A stretch of 20,035 nucleotides of DNA from an uncultured Oscillibacter sp. (lineage in GTDB: Bacteria; Bacillota; Clostridia; Oscillospirales; Oscillospiraceae): assembly GCA_946183175.1 (NCBI GenBank), contig CAMHBH010000025.1, positions 1 through 20,035 of the forward strand, read 5' to 3'. How positions within the stretch are numbered: the first letter of the stretch is position 1; each line of letters starts with the position of its first letter. Below, in pieces: positions 14,695 to 20,035 of this stretch. Position numbers and translations under genes: made by a program. Under the pieces are notes generated by a model. That model had not been told where the DNA came from. It made no database searches and saw nothing but the letters and a program-made list of their open reading frames with translations.

Positions 14695-15648
14695 TCAGCG
14701 GTACCGGACACGCGGGTCAAGCAGTCCGTAGGCGATATCCAGCAGGATGTTGACGCACAGCACAAGGGTCGCGATAACGAGCGTGACGCCCATGGTCAGC
14801 GGGATGTCGCGGTTGCGGATGGCCTCAATCATGAGCGAGCCGATACCCGGCCAGCCGAAGATTTTCTCGGCGATTGCCGCGAAGCCCACGATTTCCGGCA
14901 TTTCGACCATAATCTGTGTCAGAATCGGCGCGAGGGCCGTACGGAGGCCGTGCTTTAGCAGGACTTCCAGTTCCGACAGCCCCTTTGCGCGCGCGGTCTT
15001 CAAGTAGTCCTCCTGGAACACGTCCAGGCACGCGCTCCGCGTCTGCTGTATCAGGTAGCCCATGGCCCCGAGGGTAATCGTGGACGCCGGGAGAATCAGG
15101 TGGCTGACGAGGTCGCCGGGCGACACGACGCCCGAGGAGTGCATGCCCGTCGCGGGCACGAGGCGGAGCTTGAACGAGAAAATATAGATGAACGCGATAC
15201 AGGTGATGAAGCGCGGCACGGCGAAGCCCGTCAGGGAGAAGAACGACGAGAGCCTGTCCCAGACGGAACGCGGGCGGTAGGCCGCCATAAGGCCAATGGG
15301 CACCCCCAGCAGTACGGCGAAGGAAACGCCCGTGCCAATCAGCAGAACCGAGGGCCAGAAGCGCTGTCCGATGACCTCCGCCACGGGGGTACCGTAGCGG
15401 TAGCTGAGGCCGAGGTCGCCCCGGAGCACGTCGCGTAGCCAGTAGGCGTAGCGGAGCCACAGGGGCAGGTCCAGCCCGAGGGCGTGCCGCGCGGCCTCGT
15501 ATTCCGCCGCCGACATGTCGCCGCCCGAGCCGCCCATCACGTCCAGCGCGCTCCCCTGTACCGACGAGAGCAGGACGTAGATAATCGCCGTGACAAAGAA
15601 CATCGTCAGCAGGGCCGACAGAATCCGCTCGTAGAGATAACGCGTCAT
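14695..15648 (-). CDS. dppB: Peptide ABC transporter permease, DppB/OppB type
   Basis: A 317-residue permease. It starts MTRYLYERILSALLTMFFVT, the usual DppB first helix, followed by a periplasmic-side loop with LGLDLPLWLRYAYWL and GDLGLSYRYGTPV, both family hallmarks. About five further helices follow, with the coupling loop YLKTARAKGLSELEVLLKHG contacting the ATPases, and the end LLDPRVRYR is typical. The ATG at 15648 has AAAGGAG seven bases upstream; an in-frame ATG six codons earlier overlaps that site and is rejected. It forms the channel with DppC. It is separated from the binding-protein gene by a two-gene cassette, which is unusual for this operon type. Confidence 0.93.
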   Translation of the reverse strand: MTRYLYERILSALLTMFFVTAIIYVLLSSVQGSALDVMGGSGGDMSAAEYEAARHALGLDLPLWLRYAYWLRDVLRGDLGLSYRYGTPVAEVIGQRFWPSVLLIGTGVSFAVLLGVPIGLMAAYRPRSVWDRLSSFFSLTGFAVPRFITCIAFIYIFSFKLRLVPATGMHSSGVVSPGDLVSHLILPASTITLGAMGYLIQQTRSACLDVFQEDYLKTARAKGLSELEVLLKHGLRTALAPILTQIMVEMPEIVGFAAIAEKIFGWPGIGSLMIEAIRNRDIPLTMGVTLVIATLVLCVNILLDIAYGLLDPRVRYR

Positions 15649-15674
15649 GGAATCGCTCCTTTCCACGATTTTTT

Positions 15675-15706
15675 CAAAGCGCCGGGCGGGGCGGCCCGAC
15701 GCTTTG
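15675..15706 (-). other. Intercistronic hairpin before dppB
   Basis: CAAAGCG (15675-15681) pairs with CGCTTTG (15700-15706), then after one mismatch CGGGC (15683-15687) pairs with GCCCG (15694-15698). In the - strand transcript it is followed by an A-run, not a U-run, so it should not terminate. It lies between the small cassette and dppB and may mark an RNA processing or stability boundary. Confidence 0.6.
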
Positions 15707-15717
15707 CGTTCGCGGGA

Positions 15718-15957
15718 TTAGCCGGACTCATACGAGAGTTTCGGCCTGAAAATCCCTTGTACAAACTCGTTCTGGTGGCTCTGGTACATCCACACCAAAT
15801 GACGGATAGGGACACTGGAACGCACGGGTTCCTTTTCGACATCAAACGACCCGTCGCGGAAGTTAAACACGACCTCCCCGGTAATGTCACTGGTCAGTCC
15901 GCCGTAAGCGTAAGTCACGCTGTCCGCGGTGTTCGACTTGTAATCACAGTAAACCAT
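15718..15957 (-). CDS. Small conserved-looking protein, possible immunity partner
   Basis: 79 residues from the ATG at 15957; an ATG four codons earlier (15969) is also in frame but abuts the GGAAAGG site with no spacing. The sequence starts MVYCDYKSNTADSVTYAYGG, then has DITGEVVFNFRDGSF and ends in a segment rich in aromatic and charged residues (HLVWMYQSHQNEFVQGIF). There is no signal peptide or membrane helix, so it should be cytoplasmic, and it looks like a small beta-rich fold. It overlaps the reconstructed end of the upstream gene, a layout common for toxin/immunity and phage-derived pairs. I recall similar small proteins beside such genes but cannot name the family; function is unknown. 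Codon use is less C-biased than that of the transporter genes. Confidence 0.65.
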   Translation of the reverse strand: MVYCDYKSNTADSVTYAYGGLTSDITGEVVFNFRDGSFDVEKEPVRSSVPIRHLVWMYQSHQNEFVQGIFRPKLSYESG

Positions 15958-16391
15958 ATGGCTCGCCATCCTTTCCGACGCTTTCCCTTAGAGCGGCCTC
16001 CCAATCGTAAGTCTGTCTGCTTTGCTATCGCGTGGGCGTCAGCAAGCGAACAATTCAGCTTCTTTTCGACCTGACTTTCCAGCAATTCGTGATGTAAAAG
16101 GAGAATGTCCCGTTCCTCGGGGTGTCCGGCCTTGATTCTGTTCCATGCTACCGCCATATCGTAGTCCGGCGAAAGCATGCTGTAACCGTCGTATTTCCGG
16201 TGCTTTTCGTAGAAAATGTGCCGCTTGATTGTGACAACATCCTCCACGGAAAAGCCGGAATGCCGGGCTATGATTTCCGTGTCGTTTTCCCTGCTGATTT
16301 TCCGGTAGGCCTCGGCGGCTTTGATTCCTTTCAGTCCGTCGTATAGTGTTTCCCGCCGGATTCTTTGCCGTCTATCCGCATAACGCCTCAC
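15944..16391 (-). pseudogene. Toxin-like small helical protein, apparently frameshifted near its C-terminus
   Basis: Open from a GTG at 16391. The central part (ARHSGFSVEDVVTIKRHIF, LSPDYDMAVAWNRIKAG, LLLHHELLESQVEKKL, ADAHAIAK) resembles the helical C-terminal domain seen in some phage head-morphogenesis and polymorphic-toxin proteins; this is from memory. After AIAKQ the frame changes character and becomes Arg/Lys-rich to a stop at 15915. In the +1 frame the sequence instead reads TYDWEAALRESVGKDGEPYG and ends at 15944, just inside the next gene. Removing one copy of a tandem 4-bp repeat (CAGACAGA, + strand 16011-16019 region) restores this frame exactly. The N-terminus is also uncertain: a better-spaced GGTGAGG-ATG (16381) lies in another frame that stops early. 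It is probably a decayed or mutated gene. Confidence 0.55.
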
Positions 16392-16399
16392 CAGTTGCC

Positions 16400-16427
16400 A
16401 TTATACCATGTGCGCCGACGATTGCAA
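16400..16427 (-). promoter_or_regulatory. Promoter of the two-gene cassette inside the transporter operon
   Basis: On the - strand, TTGCAA (16427-16422), a 16-base spacer and a perfect TATAAT (16405-16400) preceded by an extended -10 TGG. The start would be near 16393, two bases before the GTG at 16391, so that message would be nearly leaderless. It gives the cassette and possibly dppBCD a start point separate from the operon promoter. Confidence 0.7.
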
Positions 16428-16443
16428 CACCTTTTTCGCGGAA

Positions 16444-18015
16444 TCAGTTGACGTACCACTCCCAGACGTTGTCGTTGCACATCAGGGAGGCGGCGTTGCA
16501 GATGTTCGACACCCGCGCCGATTTCACCCAGTATTCCCCGACGAAGTAGAGCGGGATGTACCACGTCTTTTCCGCGAGGTACTTCTGGTACTCCTTGACC
16601 AGCGCGACTTTCTCCTCTTTGTCGATGGTCGCGCTGATACGCTCGACGTAGCTGTCGCGCGTGGGGTCGGAGGAGAACGTCACGCTCGTGGAGTTGGCCG
16701 GGAACTCCGTCTCGAACCACAGCGAATAGGCCGTCGCGGAGTGCCCGGAGAGGCCCAGGTCGTAAATGCCGCTCGCCAGCCCCGAGAACATCGTCGCCAC
16801 GTCCACAATGACCATTTCGACGTTGATTCCCGCCTCCTTCCACTGTTGCGTAAGCAGGGCCGCGATGTTCTCCCGCTTCGACGCGAACGCGATAGTATAA
16901 GGGCGTCCGTCGTAGCCGGCCTCTTTGAGTAAGGCTTTCGCCTTCTCCACGTCGCGGGGGAATGCTAACGACGGGTCGTAGTAGTCGGTATTGCGCATTT
17001 CGTAGCCGTAGGCGGGGGAGCCGACATCCTTCGCCGCCGCCCCTACAATCGCGTCCTTGTCGATTGCGTAATGGAGCGCCTGCCGGATGCGCTCGTCCGG
17101 GATTCCGCTTTCGTTAATCAGGACTTCCATAAAGAACGACTGCACTTCCCCGTCGCGTACGTCGAGGCCGTTGGCCTCCGCCGTGGGCTTGTCGTCCGGC
17201 GAGATACTCGAGCCGAGTTCGATTTGGTCGACTTCCCCAGACATCAACACGGTCAGGCGGCTTGCCGAATCCAGTACGCGCAGGACGAGCTTGTCCCAGT
17301 TTCCGCCGTGCAGGTGGTAGTACGGATTGGGCGCGAGTACCATTTCCGAGCCCGTCATCTGCGAGACGTACACGCACGGCCCCGAACCCGTCGGGTTGCG
17401 CCAGTAGGGGGATTGCAGAATCTCCGCCGGGGACACGGCGCCGAGAATATGTTCGGGCAGGACGAGGAATTTCCGGTTGTAGTGCAACAGGAAGTCGTCG
17501 GGGTCGGTGGGGTCCTTGAACGTCAATTTCAGCGTGTAGTCGTCGACGGCCTCCGCGCCGAAGGCGTCCGAATCCGTCATGACGCCGTCGGGGTTCGTCC
17601 CGGCGAGTACGTGCGTAAAGACGCGCGTCGAGAACGCCGATTGCGGGTCGGCCAACAGCCGCGCCGTGAATACCCAGTCGCGCGCGGTAGCTTTCTCCCC
17701 GTCCGACCACGACGCGTCGGGGTTGAGGTGGAACACGGCCTCCAGGCCGTCGGCGGCGCTCTCCCACGAATCGGCGGCCCGGGGCCGGATGACTGCCCCC
17801 GCCATGTCCGTAAATACCAGCTTGTCGTAAATCTTATCGTAGAGGGAGAGTTCGTACATGGTCGTGGACGCGGAGTAGTAGGGAATGAAGCTCCCCCACG
17901 CGGTGGTGTAGGCCATATTGATGACCTTTTCGGCGTCGCCGGAACCGCCGCAGGCCGTCAGGGTCAGTAGCAGTGCCAGCGCCAGACACAACGCCGACAA
18001 TCTCTTATGTAACAT
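16444..18015 (-). CDS. Peptide/nickel ABC transporter substrate-binding lipoprotein (SBP family 5)
   Basis: A 523-residue extracytoplasmic binding protein. The signal peptide ends in the lipobox LTAC with lipidated Cys22, so it is anchored outside the membrane next to the permeases. The mature part has family-5 features: INMAYTTAWGSFIPYY near the start; the domain-I segment with WSDGEKATARDWVFTARLL, the conserved DG..TA.DW motif; TLKLTFKDPTDPDDFLL; and the late hinge region IRQALHYAIDKDAIV. The ligand (di- or oligopeptide, or another small molecule) cannot be fixed from sequence. I chose the ATG at 18015 because GAAAGGTGG lies nine bases upstream; an earlier in-frame start would lie inside the preceding ATPase gene. 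It begins 16 bases after the dppF stop. Confidence 0.93.
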   Translation of the reverse strand: MLHKRLSALCLALALLLTLTACGGSGDAEKVINMAYTTAWGSFIPYYSASTTMYELSLYDKIYDKLVFTDMAGAVIRPRAADSWESAADGLEAVFHLNPDASWSDGEKATARDWVFTARLLADPQSAFSTRVFTHVLAGTNPDGVMTDSDAFGAEAVDDYTLKLTFKDPTDPDDFLLHYNRKFLVLPEHILGAVSPAEILQSPYWRNPTGSGPCVYVSQMTGSEMVLAPNPYYHLHGGNWDKLVLRVLDSASRLTVLMSGEVDQIELGSSISPDDKPTAEANGLDVRDGEVQSFFMEVLINESGIPDERIRQALHYAIDKDAIVGAAAKDVGSPAYGYEMRNTDYYDPSLAFPRDVEKAKALLKEAGYDGRPYTIAFASKRENIAALLTQQWKEAGINVEMVIVDVATMFSGLASGIYDLGLSGHSATAYSLWFETEFPANSTSVTFSSDPTRDSYVERISATIDKEEKVALVKEYQKYLAEKTWYIPLYFVGEYWVKSARVSNICNAASLMCNDNVWEWYVN

Positions 18016-18031
18016 GATTGCAAGCCACCTT

Positions 18032-19021
18032 TCACAGTCCTGGATAGCGCGGGCAGGCGCTCCGGTGGGTGTCGCCGTCGGAACGCCGCAGGGGTACGAG
18101 GGGCCGTTCGCCCTTGGCACAGCCTTCTGTCGCGTACAGGCACCGCGTCCGGAAGATACAGCCCGAGGGAATGTAGACCGCCGCGGCGGCGTCTCCGCGG
18201 AGTAGCACGCGCTGTTCGCGCCGGACGCCCGGCACCGGGTTCGCGGAGAGTAACGCTTGCGTGTAGGGGTGTACGGCGCGGTCGAAGATGTCCTGTTTCG
18301 TCCCCTCCTCGACTATCCGCCCCAGGTACATCACCGCCACGCGGTCGCACAGGTACCGGACGTTCCCGAAGTCGTGCGATATGAACAGGTACGACAGCCC
18401 CCGCTCCCGCTGCAGGCGCTTCATGAGGTTGAGTACCTGCCCCCTGACCGACACGTCCAGCGCGCTGACCGGTTCGTCGCAGACGATTAGGTCGGGGTTC
18501 GATATCATCGCCCGGGCCACGGCGACGCGCTGACGCTGTCCGCCCGACATCTCGTGGGGGTACTTGTCCAGAAAGGACACGTCGAGGCCGATGTAGTCCA
18601 GCGCCATACAGACTTTCGCCTCGCGCTCGTGGGCCTTGCCGATGTCCATGCTCTCCAGCGGGGCCGAGAGGATTTCGCGCACGGTCTCGCGGGGGTTGAG
18701 CGACGCGTAGGGGTCCTGGAAAATCATCTGTACGCGGCGGCGGAGGGGCCGCATTTGTTTCGCCGACAAATTCGTCACGTCGGTGTCGCCGTAGAGAATG
18801 CGCCCGCCCGTGACCGGGAGGAGCCGCGCGATAATCCGCGCCAGCGTCGTCTTGCCGCAGCCCGATTCCCCGACCAACCCGAGCGTCTCGCCGCGCCGAA
18901 TCGTAAAAGTCACGTCGTCGACGGCCTTCAGCAGCCGCTTTTCCCGGTACAGTCCCCGCCCGCTGACCGTGATGGGGAAATACTTCTTCAGTCCCGACAC
19001 GCTCAGCGCAATGTCCGACAT
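18032..19021 (-). CDS. dppF: Peptide ABC transporter ATPase, DppF/OppF type
   Basis: A 329-residue ATPase, first gene of the operon. The typical DppF N-terminus (LSVSGLKKYFPI, then a loop with REKRLLKAVDDV) leads to Walker A GESGCGKT, the Q-loop in MIFQDPYASLNPR, signature MSGGQRQRV, Walker B LIVCDEPVSALD and the switch His in FISHD. HPYTQALL and a C-terminal Cys set (GCIFRTRC, EGC, SACP) are family features; the cysteines may hold an iron-sulfur cluster. It should pair with DppD to drive import. AAAAGGGGTGAGG precedes the ATG at 19021 by three bases. Longer in-frame starts would fall upstream of or within the promoter. Placing F first and D last in the operon, with the binding protein second, is an uncommon order. 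Confidence 0.93.
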   Translation of the reverse strand: MSDIALSVSGLKKYFPITVSGRGLYREKRLLKAVDDVTFTIRRGETLGLVGESGCGKTTLARIIARLLPVTGGRILYGDTDVTNLSAKQMRPLRRRVQMIFQDPYASLNPRETVREILSAPLESMDIGKAHEREAKVCMALDYIGLDVSFLDKYPHEMSGGQRQRVAVARAMISNPDLIVCDEPVSALDVSVRGQVLNLMKRLQRERGLSYLFISHDFGNVRYLCDRVAVMYLGRIVEEGTKQDIFDRAVHPYTQALLSANPVPGVRREQRVLLRGDAAAAVYIPSGCIFRTRCLYATEGCAKGERPLVPLRRSDGDTHRSACPRYPGL

Positions 19022-19044
19022 ACGCCTCACCCCTTTTCGCGGGT

Positions 19045-19073
19045 ATCTTACCACAGATTCCCCGCGCTGACAA
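19045..19073 (-). promoter_or_regulatory. Promoter of the peptide transporter operon
   Basis: On the - strand, TTGTCA (19073-19068), a 17-base spacer and TAAGAT (19050-19045) with an extended -10 TGG. The start would be near 19038, giving a short leader that is mostly ribosome binding site. It should drive dppF, the binding protein and, if read through, dppBCD. Confidence 0.78.
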
Positions 19074-19169
19074 TAGCTTTTCGCCACAACCGCAAAGAAA
19101 ACCCGGCCTTCCAGTATCCGGAAGCGACTCCTTCACGGTACCGCCGCCGCCGGAAGCGCAAGAAAAACA

Positions 19170-19198
19170 TTGCCAATCGTGCGGAATCGTGGTAACAT
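19170..19198 (+). promoter_or_regulatory. Promoter of the VWA-domain gene, divergent from the transporter operon
   Basis: TTGCCA (19170-19175), a 17-base spacer and TAACAT (19193-19198) with an extended -10 TGG. The start would be near 19205, leaving a leader of about 73 bases. The stretch between the two divergent promoters (19074-19169) shows only short repeats (CCGGAAGCG twice) and no clear operator. Confidence 0.68.
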
Positions 19199-19236
19199 GG
19201 TAGGGGCGGGTTTTCGAGGCCGCCGGAACAATGCCG

Positions 19237-19280
19237 AAAGGAGAGGCTGTCCGACGCAGTGCGGACAGCGACGCCATATG
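19237..19280 (+). promoter_or_regulatory. Shine-Dalgarno site separated from the ATG by a hairpin
   Basis: AAAGGAG (19237-19243) is the only good ribosome binding site but lies 34 bases before the ATG at 19278. Between them, GCTGTCCG (19246-19253) pairs perfectly with CGGACAGC (19262-19269). Folding this 24-base stem-loop away leaves an effective spacing of about ten bases, which is workable. A similar arrangement is known from phage T4 gene 38. Confidence 0.6.
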
Positions 19281-20035
19281 CCGACTACCAATGAATTGAC
19301 CGATATGCCCCGGAAGGACCTGCACATCTTCTATGTTCTGGACACCTCCGGGAGTATGGAAGGGACGAAAATCAGCGCGCTCAACCACGCCATGGACGAG
19401 ACAATAGAAGTCCTGCGGACGCTCTCCAAGCAGAACGCCGACGCGCGCCTCAAAATCGCCGTGCTGAGTTTCAACACGGGCGCGGAGTGGGTCACGAAGA
19501 ACGGCCCGGAGTATCTGGAAGAGCATTTCGAGTACGAGTATCTGGAGGCGGGCGGGCTGACGGACATGGGCGCGGCCCTGCGCGAACTCAACAGCAAACT
19601 CTCGCAACACGAGTTTCTCGGCTCCATGATGGGCGCGCTCATGCCCGTGATGATTTTCATGACCGACGGCTACGCCACCGACAATTACGAGGACGCCCTG
19701 GAGGAAATCCGCCAAAACCGCTGGTTCGCGCGCGGTACCAAAATCGGCTTCGCGCTCGGCGAGGACGCCGACGTGAAAATGATTTCGTCCATTGTGGGCA
19801 ACAGCGAGGCCGTCATCAGGGTCACGGACAACGAGTTATTCCGGCGCCTGATGCGGTTCGTGTCGGTCACGTCGTCGATGGTGCGCTCGCAGTCGTCGAC
19901 GGCGGAGAATACGCCCTCCGGTGCCGACATCCTCCAACAGGTCGACGGAATCCCCGAAGAGGCAAAAGTCAAACTCGAAAAGGACGACTACAACCCCGAA
20001 ACGCAACTGGTAGAGGACGACGACTGGGGTGATGA
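19278..20035 (+). CDS. TerY-like von Willebrand factor A domain protein, 3' end outside the window
   Basis: 252 complete codons are visible with no stop. The protein starts MPTTNELTDMPRKDLHIFYV and has no signal peptide, so it should be cytoplasmic. The VWA fold has an intact metal-ion-dependent adhesion site: DTSGSM (Asp22, Ser24, Ser26), Thr95 in GGLTDMG and Asp130 in MTDGYAT. Residues after about 200 form an acidic, Ser/Thr-rich tail (PEEAKVKLEKDDYNPETQLV, then EDDDW). TerY-type VWA proteins usually sit beside a PP2C phosphatase and a Ser/Thr kinase (the TerY-P triad); those genes would lie beyond the window. The frame is open back to an ATG at 19197, but that start overlaps the -10 box, so I prefer 19278, with an in-frame ATG at 19305 as an alternative. 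Confidence 0.85.
   Translation, partial: MPTTNELTDMPRKDLHIFYVLDTSGSMEGTKISALNHAMDETIEVLRTLSKQNADARLKIAVLSFNTGAEWVTKNGPEYLEEHFEYEYLEAGGLTDMGAALRELNSKLSQHEFLGSMMGALMPVMIFMTDGYATDNYEDALEEIRQNRWFARGTKIGFALGEDADVKMISSIVGNSEAVIRVTDNELFRRLMRFVSVTSSMVRSQSSTAENTPSGADILQQVDGIPEEAKVKLEKDDYNPETQLVEDDDWGD

Noticed and set aside
19231..19299. A 22-codon frame (starts MPKGEAVRRS) overlapping the VWA leader as a possible leader peptide.
   Set aside because: It contains the AAAGGAG site itself, has no ribosome binding site of its own, and its end simply runs into the VWA gene. Not excluded, but unsupported.
1..20035. Frequent GGTACC sites, at first sight an over-represented motif.
   Set aside because: Several fall within the 39-bp repeat, and the rest are not clearly above expectation for a GC-rich genome. 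A genome-wide count would be needed.

Overview
The window looks like chromosomal DNA of an anaerobic Bacillota (Clostridia) bacterium with high-GC, strongly C-ending codon use. The pointers are: AAAGGAGG-type ribosome binding sites before most genes, textbook TTGACA/TATAAT promoters with 17-base spacers, a single-chain pyruvate:ferredoxin oxidoreductase (the usual pyruvate-oxidising enzyme of Clostridia), CCA ends encoded in the tRNA genes, and GC-rich CCTCCCC/GGGGAGG hairpins after genes. I cannot name the genus; a gut Oscillospirales-like organism is a guess.

Left half, all on the + strand. The end of a DUF4956 membrane protein (3-659) is followed one base later by a metallo-beta-lactamase-fold lipoprotein carrying an in-frame 39-bp repeat (661-1656). 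Then come a methyl-accepting chemotaxis protein with its own promoter (1821-3518), a VapBC toxin-antitoxin pair whose promoter is overlapped by a perfect palindrome (3610-4238), the large pyruvate:ferredoxin oxidoreductase behind a structured leader (4422-8087), a membrane-anchored endonuclease/exonuclease/phosphatase-fold protein (8284-9354), and a secreted UshA-like 5'-nucleotidase with an InlB-type repeat and a CFI-box C-terminus (9446-11659). The last two may together degrade phosphorylated substrates outside the cell.

Middle, - strand: five tRNA genes in transcription order Gly(TCC), Arg(TCT), His(GTG), Gln(TTG), Lys(TTT), with a clear promoter and a terminator-like hairpin at the end.

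Right half, - strand: a complete peptide/nickel-type ABC importer. In transcription order it encodes ATPase F, lipoprotein binding protein, permease B, permease C and ATPase D. Two features are unusual. The D ATPase begins with eleven tandem 11-residue copies of its own N-terminal strand. A two-gene, toxin/immunity-like cassette sits between the binding protein and the first permease, and its first gene appears frameshifted by a 4-bp tandem duplication. Divergently, on the + strand at the right edge, is the start of a TerY-like von Willebrand A protein (19278 to beyond the window) whose Shine-Dalgarno sequence is separated from the ATG by a perfect 8-bp hairpin.

There is no CRISPR array, insertion sequence, integrase or rRNA. 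No gene-free stretch exceeds 300 bases; the largest gap (19022-19277) is the divergent promoter region.
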